In this document: piece after piece, positions 1-12,520 of the stretch
Position numbering within the stretch: position 1 is the stretch's first letter
How the letters are laid out: every line of letters begins with the position of its first letter
Origin: Apostichopus japonicus
Taxonomy: Eukaryota > Echinodermata > Holothuroidea > Aspidochirotida > Stichopodidae
Reading direction: 5' to 3'
DNA length: 64,000 nucleotides
Assembly: GCF_037975245.1 (NCBI RefSeq)
Contig: NC_092573.1
Coordinates: 21,295,265-21,359,264, forward strand
Program-made: the position numbers and the translations under genes
Notes under the pieces: model-generated
The model's database searches: none
The model's input: the letters and a program-made list of their open reading frames with translations, nothing else
What the model was told of the DNA's origin: nothing

Positions 1-629
1 GAATATAAAAATTGTACTTTAAAGATGAAATGAAAACAATAACAACTTTGCAAGCAACCAGCAATAATTTCCAGGTCTTTCAATGATTGTCAAAAATCCA
101 CCTCACGCTTTTAAAAAAAAAAATTCCCAGTTTTCTCTGTGGTATCTCGCAGCTGATTAAACTGCGCTTCGAATAGTACATGGCTTTTATGCCAACTGTG
201 AGGTAATACGTAATAGTGGAAAGCGCCATCACTATTGTGTGAAATCGGGTTTTTTGTTGTCGAGGTTTTTGGCTCTTCATAAAAGTAGATTTACGAGTTA
301 CTGAGTTTCTTATTGATCACTCAATTGGACATGTGATGGGTAAAGGATAAAAAATGTCTGCGACATTAAACTTTTTACTCTCCTACATCTGGAATGTAGG
401 TCTCAGCACTGATTGAAAAACATGTCAATTCGGTAAGCCAGCACACAATGTCCCGACTGTTGTTGATAACATTTCTGTTTATATTTGTTTGTTCGAAGCA
501 CATGCAAATACAGTATCATATTTGGAATAGAAGAACAATATTTGATATTTATTTCTAAAGATGTCATTAACAGTCTGTTAATATCGTCAGAAAACAGAAT
601 TCTAATCTTTTTTCAGACCTATTATGGAA
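1..629. other. No gene seen
   Basis: AT-rich single-copy-looking DNA leading into the minisatellite. The only frame is a 66-codon minus-strand run without recognisable domains, which I treat as chance. Confidence 0.5.
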
Positions 630-1372
630 ACCGCAATATGGTGTGACAGGTAAGACTGAAAATATGATGTGACAGGTAGGATTAAAACATGGTGTGACAG
701 GTAGAACTGAAACATGGTGTGACAGGTATAGGACTAAACATGATGTGACATGTATAGGACTAAAACATGATGTGACAGGTATATGACTAAAACATGGTGT
801 GACAGGTAGGACTAAAACATGGTGTGACAGGTATAGGACTAAACATGATGTGACATGTATAGGACTAAAACATGATGTGACAGGTATAGGACTAAAACAT
901 GATTTGACAGGTATAGGACTAAAACATGGTGTGACAGGTAGGACTAAACGCGATGTGACAGGTTGGACTAAACATGATGTGACAGGTATAGGACTAAAAC
1001 ATGATTTGACAGGTATAGGACTAAAACATGGTGTGACAGGTAGGACTAAACGCGATGTGACAGGTTGGACTAAACACGATGTGACCGGTATGACTAAACA
1101 TGGTGTGAAGGTAGGACTGAAAACATGATGTGACGGGTAGGACTAAACATGATGTGACAGGTAGGACTAAACGCGATGTGACAGGTAGGACTAAACCATG
1201 ATGTGACAGGTAGGACTAAACCATGATGTGATAGGTAGGACTAAAGCATGGTGTGACAGGTAGGACTAAAGCATGGTGTGACAGGTCGGACCTAACGCGA
1301 TGTGACAGGTAGGACCTAACGCGATGTGACATGTAGGACTAAACCATGATGTGACAGGTAGGACTAAAACAA
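630..1372. repeat. Minisatellite, 24/27-bp units (GTGACAGGTA...GGACTAAA)
   Basis: About 30 head-to-tail units built on GTGACAGGTAGGACTAAA followed by CATGAT, CATGGT or CGCGAT. Two length classes are seen: 24 bp and a 27-bp class with an extra TAT (GGTATAGGACT). Blocks of several units recur in the same order (for example around 870-960 and 985-1075), so the array grew by duplication of multi-unit blocks. Because 24 and 27 are both multiples of 3, one plus frame stays open over 799-1128, but this is a by-product of unit length, not evidence for a protein. Confidence 0.95.
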
Positions 1373-1669
1373 GAGTAGGCGAAGGAGGGGTCGGTATCTT
1401 TCTCTCTGCTAAAGCATTTTGGAGGATACTGTCAGAATAACAGAAACGTCCCCCTTGTTTTTAGAGGTATACGTGACAGTGAACCCGTAACTTACACAAG
1501 ATGGAAGAGGGTCAATGGAAGAGAGACGAGGGGAAGGGTGACATTGTTATGTCTGACAACAGATGCGTGCTAACCATTAGTGCTATTATACACCATCAAT
1601 GAAAACAAAGAATGATAGTGTGTATTTATGTGCTTTCCTCTCCTATAAAGTCAAAGACTGTTTATGTTT
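1373..1669. other. No gene seen
   Basis: Spacer between the minisatellite and the foldback MITE; no motif or frame that I can support. Confidence 0.5.
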
Positions 1670-1989
1670 ACAGACAACCGATACACACAGAGAACGCAGT
1701 AACTATACTGTAAATCTTAACGTTTTGTACCAAAGTAAAAACTGGATCGTGCTATAAATCGGTAGCATGTGATATAATAGGATTACAGTAAGAACTGAGG
1801 ATATGTGTATAATTCCAACAAATCCAGTTGTTGAGATTTCTCGGTATTACACATATCCTCAGTTCGTACTGTAAATCTAACAGCACATGCCGACGACTTA
1901 TCAGATTTGTCATCACGATCCAGAAATTACTGTGGTACAAATATTTAATATTGACAGTAGTTACTGTAATCTCTGTGTGAATCGGCTGT
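1670..1989. mobile_element. Foldback MITE, copy 1 (long inverted arms)
   Basis: The left arm and the right arm are inverted copies of each other for roughly 140 bp. Matching blocks include CTGGATCGTGCT (left) with its complement in the right arm, TTACAGTAAGAACTGAGGAT with its complement near 1852-1872, and an outer ATACACACAGAG / CTCTGTGTGAAT pair. A short unpaired centre (about 1820-1845, AACAAATCCAGTTGTTGAG) separates the arms. There is no coding capacity. A second copy lies at 37178-37492, which defines this as a repeat family. I cannot fix the exact ends or TSD. The superfamily is unknown. Confidence 0.85.
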
Positions 1990-2242
1990 TACAGAGTATT
2001 GCGAAGTGGTTTACGAATCCGACATTAACACTGAACATTTGTAGCTGTCTTTCTAAAACAAAATTACAGGAAAACATGAATGAGCTGATACTAGCAGCAA
2101 TGTGTAACCATGGAGCCAGGTCATGTTGTGACTGTTGAAATTAACGCAAATGTTTCATCGTGAGAGTCGAGTATGAAAATAAAAACCAAGATGGCTGCCT
2201 AATAATATAATTTTTTTCTTTGTTGTAGTCTTCTGTCTCTAC

Positions 2243-3780
2243 CAGGGACGTAGCCAGGGGGGGGGGGGGAGCAGGGGGAGCGACCGCTCCCCCCCTTTCA
2301 GTGTCGATTTTTTTTTTTTTTTAAACTGTTGTTTTTTTAGCATGGTATTTTGTCAGTGCTCTTTTGATCTTGAATACTCGTCAGCTCCGTTAACTCGATT
2401 ATAATCGTAGTAACATTCACGCCTACTGATTCAACTACTAACTTAGTTTGGCAGATGCAATTAGCTAAATTTAGCCTATAGCCTATTACAAGCCTACAGT
2501 TGGCCACTGCGTAATAAAATACATATTGCCTACCTAACCGCACTCTATGGAATGTCACGTACCGTATGCACAACAACGTCGACAACGTTCGGTCTCATCC
2601 TTTCTATGATTCGTCCTAAGTTGTTGCACGAACAGCATGTTATGAAGCTAAGCTATAGCAATCGTACGTGATACGCACTTACTTTAAATAAGTATTACAC
2701 TGCTAACGATAACGATATTTGTTTTTAGGCCACTGCATATCTGGCTATATTACAAAATATGAAAGTTTATATTGTCCATCAGTTAAGTTCGTCAAATGTA
2801 TTAAAGTCCAGACATTGGACTATAAACAAGAATCATCCTACTGGAAAAAAATGTAAAAGAGTACTATGTTTGTCTTTCTGATATATTATGTAAAAGAACA
2901 TGTAAAAGAATTCAAACAGGAAACAAAATCTGCTGATAATATGATATCCGTTATCAGGGGCGTAGCCAGTATGTAGCACTGTAGGCCCGGGCCTACACTT
3001 TTTTGGCCAAGTTATCTTTTTTAAAAACACCCATATTTCAAATCCATAAGCTTGCTGGACGAGTTTAAGAGTCCAGACAGGAATAACTATTGAAATGAAC
3101 GTAGCAAGAATATGGCTAAATTAGGTGACCTAGTCTTCTAATTTAGGCTGTCATTTCTATCGCGTGCCGTTTCATTCAAGACTCTACCCGCCGAAAAAGT
3201 CTAGAATCCGATCTTATCAGTTTTTTTAACATCTAGTTAAGAACCCGTTTACGCAGATAATATTTCAGTTGAGAAAACAGTTGAGAAATTTGCATCAGAT
3301 GGCAATCGTCGGATAGCTCTCGCCTTCTCTAATATTAGGCTAACTTAAACATTTACAGTTGTATCAAAGACAATTACTGACTATAGTTGTATCAAAGACA
3401 TTTCTGGCCTATCTATATATGTATCTACAAGTATCAGCAGTTGAAAAGTAAGACTACTCTGTACATGTACTTTGCTAATTTTAAATACCGAACGATTATG
3501 TAGTATTGAATTACGTACTATTTTAACTCGTTTGTTTTTTTGGATTAAAAGTGATATTGAATGAGGTGTCTCAAGTTAGCAAGAGGCCATGGAACCAGAA
3601 TGAACACTCGGGAAGGGCCGTTTCCGGCCATCTGGGGGGTTTGTAAAACCAAAAATTTTCTTGTACGCTCCGCGCCAACCGATGGTGGCGCTCCGCTCAG
3701 AAAGTCGTGCCTACAATTTTGAAAATCCATATCAGTCGCAAAAAGTGCTCCCCCCTTTCAAATTCCTGGCTACGTCGCTG
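2243..3780. mobile_element. Non-autonomous hAT element, 1538 bp
   Basis: The left end CAGGGACGTAGCCAGG matches the inverse of the right end CCTGGCTACGTCGCTG at 15 of 16 positions. The flanks are a perfect 8-bp duplication, GTCTCTAC at 2235-2242 and 3781-3788. CAG-initial termini with 8-bp TSDs are the hAT signature. Subterminal G-rich/C-rich blocks (2258-2297 and 3748-3757) also mirror each other. No transposase is recognisable inside. At 2956-3007 a second CAGGGGCGTAGCCAG-type terminus is present, probably a fragment of another hAT element nested within it. Confidence 0.93.
2956..3007. mobile_element. hAT-type terminus fragment nested in the larger hAT
   Basis: CAGGGGCGTAGCCAG resembles the host element's own end but lies in its interior and continues into a different GC-rich sequence (GGCCCGGGCC palindrome at about 2984-2993). 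I see no matching opposite end and no clear 8-bp TSD, so this is a fragment call. Confidence 0.45.
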
Positions 3781-3997
3781 GTCTCTACAACAACAATTAT
3801 TTGAATACAGTGAAAATTAAGCGTGGACTGTGTCATCATACCTCGATTGCACCTATTGAGCTACAGATCTCGAACTTTCTCCTGTTGTAATGTAGGCTAT
3901 TCAGCCAGGCTTAGCAGTATCAGCTGGTCTTTTATCATCTAGGTAATGAATTCTTCGACGACAATTCACACTTTCAACATTTCCATTGTGCACTATA

Positions 3998-4114
3998 TTC
4001 ATCCACATACTTGTCTTCTTTTACAGCTGTTTATCTCCTCACTGCTTTACGAAATGTTCATCCACATATTTTCCTTTTTTACAGCTGTTTATCTCCTCAC
4101 TACTTTCACACACG
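3998..4114 (+). repeat. Two-copy direct repeat, about 59-bp unit
   Basis: TTCATCCACATA followed by a T-rich tract and TTACAGCTGTTTATCTCCTC occurs twice in tandem with a few changes (ACTGCTTTAC versus ACTACTTTCA). It is a local duplication without an associated gene. Confidence 0.85.
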
Positions 4115-4181
4115 CAGCTTCATTCTATCATCAATGAGAAACGAACATAGCGTTTATTCTAGCTATATATATACTGGCATG

Positions 4182-5089
4182 CAGGGGCGGACTGGGTCTT
4201 AAAACTGGCCCGGGCATTTTTCACCTAGACCGGCCCATTATTCATTGATATGTTACTTACTAGTGATCGCCGTCCTGGGGGAGGGGTCTAAGGGGAGTGG
4301 GCCTCCCCCTCCCCATTGAGATTTTTTTTGGAAGTTAAAGGATTGCCTAGATGCAAAATGGTGCTATATTTCTCAATTTCGAAGGTTACAATAATCCTTT
4401 AAAAAAGACTCAAAAATAATTTCTAGAAGTAACAGTTGATTAAACTGAGGCAAGGTAAGAACGTAAACAAAAATAGGCAAAAAGACTGGATAGACTGGAT
4501 TTTAATTAGTTTTTCAAGCATTTTGTGACAACATGCTTGAAAAAATTGAAAAAAAACCTAAATAAAATCCACTAAAACATATATGTTCAATAACACGAGC
4601 ACATGTCATAACTACGAGAGTAGGAGTCTACGCAGTTCCCTGTTTCTGGCAGCCACACCATCGATGATATTTTTAGTGTCAAGTTTGACCAAGATCCTTT
4701 TTTTCCACAGACATCAACATGAACGCCTCAATATGTTTTTGTGTCATTGTACTTCTCAAACGGTTTTTGATTCTCTTCAAGGCAGAGAAAGAATGTTAAC
4801 CTGCCACTTGTGACACAGGTAGCGTTACCAGCAGCTTGTAGGCAAGCCCAATGCTCTTGTAAGCATCGGTGAAAAGGCTCAACTTGAGGAGGAGCACCTT
4901 GTAGCAGCAGAGATCGTTAACATGACTGATTCCCACAGTTAAAAATATATTTCTACATTGCCCGTCTGTATTCTATTAACTACTGTGAAAATGGGCTGTA
5001 AATTTTACCAGGCTCCCCAGCCCACCGGCCCATCAGGCCACCGGCCCATCGGGCATTACCCAAATGTCTGTGTGGCCAGTCCGCCACTG
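4182..5089. mobile_element. Truncated hAT element, 908 bp, with transposase remnant
   Basis: The left end CAGGGGCGGACTGG and right end CCAGTCCGCCACTG are inverse copies apart from one base. Both are flanked by the perfect 8-bp duplication CTGGCATG (4174-4181 and 5090-5097). Inside, the minus strand carries the C-terminal end of an hAT transposase (4612-4864). The rest of the transposase is missing, so this is an internally deleted, non-autonomous copy whose source family can still be recognised. Confidence 0.95.
4612..4864 (-). pseudogene. hAT transposase C-terminal dimerisation region, degraded
   Basis: Read on the minus strand from 4864, the frame gives AYKSIGLAYKLLVTLPVSQV, then a TAA stop, then HSFSALKRIKNRLRSTMTQ followed by KHIEAFMLMSVE. 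This is the hAT C-terminal dimerisation motif as found in the ZMYM/TTF-type hAT transposases (typical pattern ACERSFS.LK.IK..LRS.M...). After SVEK a run of A residues shifts the frame by one base; in the next frame the code continues KILVKLDTKNIIDGVAARNR and ends at a TAG (4614-4612). What is left is about 84 codons with one stop and one frameshift. It cannot make a functional enzyme. Confidence 0.88.
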
Positions 5090-5097
5090 CTGGCATG

Positions 5098-8000
5098 CAC
5101 TGCAAACGTACAGTAACTTACTTGTGTAGTTTGGATATATGAGTACTTGGAAGAGTATAGTTTTGCCCATCAGTGCAGTTGTGACGCACGTTACATTACG
5201 CTCTCCTCATTCGTGTGGCGTGATGATAAAGCCTACGAGTATATATCTATGGGGTGAAAGGTATACTTGTCATCCGGTTGTAAATTCTCTCTGTTTTTAA
5301 ACTACATTATAAGTTGACGAATCACGAAAGAGACACTTCCAAAGTTCTCATGAAATGTTACTCTCTTGTAGTAGTATATCTGCATGGTTACATTCGTCGT
5401 AAAAAAAATAAGGTGTAATCTAGAATTACATACGCAAATAGACGTGTTTTGACAGTTCCGAAGTCACGTGTGTATGTTGTCATGGAGTTGTCTGGGTCAA
5501 GTCGGGGTCAAGTCATCATGCCGCCAGTACAGTCATTTCTAGGGCCCTCGAACCAAAAAGAAGTGGCTTGAACTTTTTACAAGCATCTCTTTTGCCACGT
5601 CTCCTCCACAAACAAAAAAACAAGCAAACTATATTCAATTGTTAACTGTTCGCAAAATGTTGGTACTTGTTTTACTATTTAATTTTTATTTTCTTGTTTT
5701 TTTCTATTGTATTTCTGGAACTGTTGAAATAAGATATATTCAATTTGGTTTCAAAATAGAACCTTTGATTTTGATGTTAAATTACTTCGGGTGGGGTGGG
5801 GGGGGGGGTACCAACAGTCATTCGTTGGGATAGCCGTGGTGAGTATACGTATTCCATCATCATCTGATTGCTTCAATGGTTTCGTTCTTGGCAGTTTGGG
5901 GGTTCGTTCAGGGCCCCTCAGATGATCTCAATAGTGACATTGTCAAAAACATTGCTTAAACCCGGGTTGTAATTCAAGCCATGATAATTGGTCTCTTGCC
6001 TTTTGTCTTGTTGTGTAGTCCGTATAATAAGAAAACGATCAATCAGAGATATTTCAATGACGTCGATAGAGCTTAATAGCGACATATGATACCTTAGACA
6101 AGTAGACACGTCGGCAAGTAATCATACCTCAGCGCTTTTACTGCTTGTTCTCGATAAGAGAGAATCGAGGTACCCCGTAAGGAAGATCACGAACCCCACG
6201 ATATGAAAGTCAATTGCTTCTGCATGCCCTGTACAAGGTGTTGGTACTTATTAAACAAACGTTCTGAACAAAAACAAAATCTTGAAGGGTTCATACAAAG
6301 GGTGTGAAGAATTAGTTAATAACAACACTAATGAACTGACAGATGCAAAGTGCATTTCAACACGTGACCAGATGTGCAATGATTGAATGATCACAATCTA
6401 CTTTATGCCGTTATATGCTGTTCTGATTTACATATATAAGTAAGAAATCCAGAAACTGTACGCAGATACGATGGTTTTGTACTCTTGTCGTAGTAACAAA
6501 CACAATTTTTTCTTTATTTAAATAATTTGGAGTCCTAAGCAGATCCTTAAATATCTCCACTTGTGTGTTTTCAACCGTGCTGCCTTGGATAACATATAGC
6601 GTCCAACGCCGTGCATAGGTCAATATCAACTTTGGAAACACTGTATGCTTCTCTTGAAAACAGAAGGTTCATTACCGCCTTAAGCTCGGTTGGCTCTTGC
6701 TTCTTGAGTGAAAAATAACTGAACGACGTGCGATCCAAAACATAAATAACTTATAACTATTCCCAACAAAATCGAAGTTACATCTTGTTTTACATTTAGC
6801 TCTTGCAATGGGAATGTAAGTTTACGCATGGCGTACGTTCTCTTTAACACTACTTTCATTTATTTTGGTTGCCATCTATATATGGGTATTTTATGTCATA
6901 AATTATTATTTATATATAAGTATAAGGTAATATACTGAAAAAAAGAAAGAAAAGAAAAACACGTTCCTTGCATAATAATGACTCGAAGTGAATTCTTTCC
7001 GTGCGTTTTGGATTGAAGTTTATCTTACATCGATTGGCATATCTCCCGCTTATACCTCACATCACACTTCCCTACTAGACTAGATATGTCATAAGGCAAA
7101 GAGAACAAAACAGTGATGGAAGTCGATCATTTTTATGTGGCTTGTATTTGGCTTGACAGGAAATTAATATTTGTTCTGTTATCGTATGTAATAAGTCTTC
7201 AGACTACCTCCCATTTCATCCGAGAGTTGTCCATGTAATTTGTTTTGAAAGCTATCATTGTTTACCGTCGGGTTTCGCTTCCAATAAACGAAATTAGAGC
7301 AGGTAGGTTCTGAAAAGAATACCGTCATGAGATAAGGAACAGATAACCAAAATACATCATGCACTTTTAAATAAGACGGAATATCCCTTGGAAAAACGTC
7401 GGCAAGATATCTATATGTATAAATAAATATTGGTAATTGTGACTATGGAATATGATTCATCAGTCTAGCTGATGTGATTCAAATTTTTCTGCAGGATTTG
7501 AGCCGACGTTTATGAATTATAGTACGTCGGCCTCAATATCATTTGATGGAACCATTACTGTTGCTTTATACCATAAAAATGTTAGAAGCGGAAGAAGCAC
7601 TTTGGAGCGGAAGGAACGGTAGAAAGGATAAAATGCTTTCGTATTAAAGCACCCTAACTTATGGGAAAAAATAAGTGAGCACCCCTCCCATTACACTCCT
7701 ACCCAGGACGAAAGACCATAACTTCAATAAATCAGAAGTCTCCTCTTAACGAAATCTAATGCCGGCATGTATATACGACGAGATATGCTTAGCTTTTATA
7801 TTTTGTTAAATATATAGCCTATCTGTAAAACAATTTAAAAAAAAGTAGCACTGTAGAGTTTAATAAATTTACTATGGTATATGAGAATAAATTCAACTCG
7901 GCTTCGGAGAGAAATGGCTAACTGTAGAGGTGTACATCTTTGCAAACTACCTCTATATTTTTCTCTCCTGAAAATACTCATAAATAAATAAAGTAACTTC

Positions 8001-9730
8001 ATAAATAGGAATTAAATCAGTGAGGTATATCTCAACTCATACCATAGCTATTATTTTAACACATATCGTATAACTAAGGCGTCGTTAGGGTCGATAAGTG
8101 GCCAAGTAACCCAATTTTTGCAAGCAAATACAGTCTGTTCTGTTAATTACCGAAGGGGTTCGGCATCATGCATCATTCATCACGAATGATCATCGTGGCT
8201 ACGAGTAAAACAGCGTCGGGGAACTGCCTATCCTTTTGGGGGTCCCTGCATACATTTACATTGTATTTTACGCATGTGTAACTTTTATTTTCCGAATGAA
8301 AGCATTTACAGTTGATCGCTTAACCATAACGAACTTAACCAAGCGTCATACTAGGATGAGTAGCTCATTGATATACTCTCACGAATACTTTTACAAAGAA
8401 TTACAGTTTTGAATTTCCTCTAGAGCTGTTTTGTTTGTTATCAGTATTTTCCACTGCTAGGACATAAGAGAGTTGAAAACAAATCTCCTTTTTAGTAGCA
8501 TGACCCGAGAGCATCCATCAAATACCTCATCATATGCGCATAGGGTTTGACATGTATACTACTGTGTATATATCTATGAAATAGTACACGTTATCAATTG
8601 ACAGGTATACATGATACACATATTATCGATCGGTCACGTTCAAAATGATTCTCTAGAATGCCCATTCCTCTGCTTTTAATATCCCTTATTAGTTTACTAC
8701 CAGCTAAGAACAAGAGTATCAACTTTGATTTGGGCATCACGCAAGGGCATATTTAATCTTCAGTTAGTGCCTATAGGTACAACTAACAAAAAATGACAAC
8801 GATTTATGAGCACGGGACGAAATTATTCCTAACGACTTATTTCCAAGAAAATCGTAATATCCAGCAAGTCATCTCATTTCAGTCATAGTTTCAAATCACA
8901 GAGACAATTATCACCAACAATCATGAATTTAAATTGACTATGATATATCTCACAGTTGTTGATTCATGTTCATTCAGTTGTTGATTCGTGTACATTTGCC
9001 GAACATCATATTTTCAAGTATAGAGATATGCCACCAACTTGCAATTAAAATATGGAATACGACACGTGTTAATATAATACACACATTTTAAATATTTCTA
9101 AGTCTGTAGGTTTGTTGAATAATGTATAGAACCCTGCGAAAGAGTGGAAGACATATTTGTACTGCTGTAATGACGTGAGTAATGAATTTCGCTTAACCAT
9201 GGCGAAAAAAAAAGATCTGTTAATTTGGAATTTTAACCATTAGCTGTGTGCACGTTGGCCGAAACCTCTGGAATGCTCCTTTAAGGCTAAAACGATAATG
9301 ACATCGGCTCATTAGTGCAGATTTAACCGTAAATTGCAACTCCATTTTTTTATATTAATTTTCATAAACCAACCGAAACATGTTTTTCTAACTTCATATA
9401 AACATCACATCACCCTGAATGAGAAGGTTTGTTTTCCATATCAAAACAGTGGTATAGAGGAACACAAAGGTGGACGGATAGCATCGTTTTCTTAACGGCT
9501 TATCATAACATACACAGAACATCCGCGACATGACTTTCCAAAACATTTGACTATTTTTACCAATGAAAACAACAAACTTGAATGCAAATGCTGCTGACCA
9601 TTTGTTACCCCCTTAAATTCTCTCCTAATCTAGGCACAAAAAACACGCACACCGTGGGCTGATCGTGCCCCGTCAATAAAGTTACAACAGATCGAGAGTT
9701 GAAACTGCCGTATCATAGATACTGGCTGAA
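5098..9730. other. No gene seen (4.6 kb)
   Basis: AT-rich DNA with only short chance frames on both strands. The one low-complexity tract is a G run near 5789-5806. I see no TE termini with TSDs, no tRNA boxes and no domain-bearing frame. Confidence 0.5.
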
Positions 9731-9738
9731 ATCTACAG

Positions 9739-9933
9739 ATGCAGTCTCTCCGGCGCTCCCATGAGAATTTGAAATCTTGGAAACCGGATGGATTCAAAGC
9801 CCAAACTAGACACGCTGAAGGTCATCAACTTTACCTGAAGAAGGAGGACGGGGTCCTGCTTGTTCTCTTCATCATTCCTTGTATCATCTTCCCGATCCTC
9901 CTTATGTTTCCTTGGATTTATTCAAGTTTATAA
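9739..9933 (+). CDS. Possible exon: small C-terminally anchored membrane protein
   Basis: A 64-codon frame ending in TAA. It starts at ATG directly after CTGAAATCTACAG, which could also be a splice acceptor, so this may be a last exon rather than a complete gene. The first ~40 residues are polar and basic (MQSLRRSHENLKSWKPDG...). The end is a continuous hydrophobic segment, VLLVLFIIPCIIFPILLMFP, then WIYSSL: a single C-terminal membrane span as in tail-anchored or small integral membrane proteins. It is visibly more GC-rich and more codon-like than the surrounding DNA. I do not recognise the family, there are no neighbouring exons I can link to it, and no nearby AATAAA downstream. Confidence 0.3.
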   Translation: MQSLRRSHENLKSWKPDGFKAQTRHAEGHQLYLKKEDGVLLVLFIIPCIIFPILLMFPWIYSSL

Positions 9934-12069
9934 CTTGCTGTTTTTCGATGTACGTGCTCAATCATAATATATATTGTTTCATCTTTTCTTTCGTCAACCC
10001 CCATCAGCAGCCTTGGTCATAGCTATCGGTGGATAGTGAATTCCGGTTCTTCAAGGTTAAAAGTGTAGAATATTGTAAGCTCCCCTGAAGCTTTTACGTT
10101 TACAGACTGTTAATGGCCGTGAAGTTTCAGCCATGATTAAAGCTGTCCCTCCTGAGGCTTTTAGTTATTTCAGCCGTTTCTTTCCTTCGTCTCTAGAGTA
10201 AATCGGTTTCATTGGAATATTTGGGGGGGGGGGGGGGGAGATCAAACAAATGTCTACTGTTCCTTGTTAGGTTTTCTACGAACTATAATATGGTGATCAA
10301 TTGCCGGAGAATTTCGATTATCCCTTCCAATACATAAGGGACAAAACGATATACAACTATGTCCACTTAAATCACGTATAGCCTACAATTAGCACATTAG
10401 GAAACCTTATTTTCACTAATCCCTCCAAACATATATGGATTGCATAACCATGTCGGTTCGTGTATAGAGATTGAGGATACAGACACAATAATGGACAAAC
10501 AAATATAAAATAGTTGAAAATCGTTGATATTTGAAACAAGCTGTCAGAAAGAATCTAGCACTTCAAAAAGACGAGAAGGGAATATTTATTTAACAACAAG
10601 TTGATTGTTGATGAATTAGGCTTATATTTACTTTCTAGCAGTATGCAATCCATGTTTTACGCAAACTTACATAGTCTGTCACTTGCCAAATTTATTCAGT
10701 TCAACGTCTTGTAGCAAATTCGTTAATTATGTTAGCGGCTGTTTGGCGCAGTGCAATAATTATCTGTTGAAATGATCATACATGGATGCTATTACTTTGT
10801 AATACTACTTCAATACATTACAGGTATAAGATCGTTATTAATAACATAATAATCAGGCTAATGTTTAAAAATGCAATGGTAAAGCATGCCAATATATTTC
10901 TGAGTGAGTCCTAAGTAAAATATTTGACAAGAATGTTTGTAGTTTCAAAGGAGATGAGATATGAGCAACTTGGATCTCAATGACTTGAAAGGTTCCGACC
11001 TCGAAATTTGCCGCATTTCACGAACACACGCACAACAAAATATGATGTTACTTATTTAAAATGAATGAAACCTTGATTATTTACGTATGTTTAGAATTTG
11101 TACTGAACGGAGACGATGAATTGAACGAGTATGATTTTCAACTATGATATTTCATTGTGAAAGGAACTTCAGTAACATAGAGCAGGAGGCCCACTGCCTG
11201 ACGGAATATTACCATGTTCAACTTGACCGGCTATGGGTGAGCGGGCAGTGTGCATTTGCTTAAACTACGACTTGTGAAGATTTTTGGCACTAATTTAAGT
11301 CACGTCAGGGAAACTCATCATGTAGCCTTTTGGCCGACTGACAGTCGGCGAAATGACCTTAACGAGAAACGATCGCTAACGGAAAACAGTTCATCAGTCG
11401 ATCATTCGAGTAGTGTTCGGCTCTGAAGCTGCACGTTTACCGAAAACTAGGTCAAGACAGTCAAGCTGAGTCTTGGCATCGCCAAAAACTTGTAAGATGG
11501 TCATCAAATGATATCAGTTGGTCACTCAAAATTCTGTAGGATTGGACGATCGTCAGAACTACAAAATCAATAATATTCTACTCACTGTTCTACATCATAC
11601 ACATTAAACGATTGAATGATTTATGGCAGATAAGATGAGTCATGGATGAACTATACAAAACATGTGTAATGACAATAATCGGCAGAGGTCTATAGAGTCT
11701 ACTCTGTAGCCCCTTCAAGCTTGCCAAAGAGGATGGAATCGGCAACTACATCGATAAACACTACATCACGCTTTATGGCCGTTTCACAATAGACAAGAAT
11801 ATAAAAAAATGGGTCAGTTGAGCCCCAAAGATTTTTAATCTTGGGAAAGGTTGATAATGTACTTTCGGATGAAGAACAAGAAAAGGTGGTTTAAATATGA
11901 TTGATGGATAACCACATGTGAGTAATTAAATGAGTGGTGTCGTTGTACTTTCTTGTAAAACAGGGAATTAAGAAAAAAATTCCATTACTCGCCACTATTT
12001 CACAACTTCATAGTACAAAGTATAGTTGTTAAGATTGGTCCCTGAAAAGAGGGTGGTTCATTGCGGCCG
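9934..12069. other. No gene seen; one G16 tract
   Basis: AT-rich DNA. A run of 16 G lies at 10223-10238. Nothing else is supportable. Confidence 0.5.
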
Positions 12070-12520
12070 GGTTAGGAGGCGTCGGATATTAGGCACATCT
12101 TATGGTATAACGTGCTGATGTGTCATTACTGAGAATGATAATTCTGGAGGCGTCATATATGATAGGCACATTCTATGGTATATCGTGCTGATGTATCATG
12201 ACTGGCTACTGGAAGCTGTTCATCAAGGGATTTATGTTCCCAGCATAATTTTCTCATTGATTTATCCTTCAAATATTATAAATTTTGAATGTTGCTAGCT
12301 GTAAATATTTTCTGCCTTTAGAATTTGTTCACATTTGAGAACGCATGATCATGTTTTATCCAGGACTTGTCTACATTTGAGGACGCAAGGTGGGTTTAGG
12401 ACGAACATAGAACATTTGAATCTCTTTATAGGGATATGTCATTCTTTATATATAGATTGCGTGGTGTCATTGAACACGTGAACCTCCAGTTATAGGGATA
12501 TGCCATTCTATAGATCGATT
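12070..12520. repeat. Degenerate short tandem duplications
   Basis: Three pairs of imperfect direct repeats lie side by side: GGCGTCGGATATTAGGCACA / GGCGTCATATATGATAGGCACA with TATGGTATA.CGTGCTGATGT.TCAT; ACATTTGAGAACGCA / ACATTTGAGGACGCA; and TATAGGGATATGTCATTCT / TATAGGGATATGCCATTCT. The region has gone through repeated local duplication followed by decay. There is no gene. Confidence 0.75.

Noticed and set aside
799-1128. 109-codon frame with HDVTGIGLK repeats
   Set aside because: By-product of 24/27-bp unit lengths in a minisatellite; it stops within the array.
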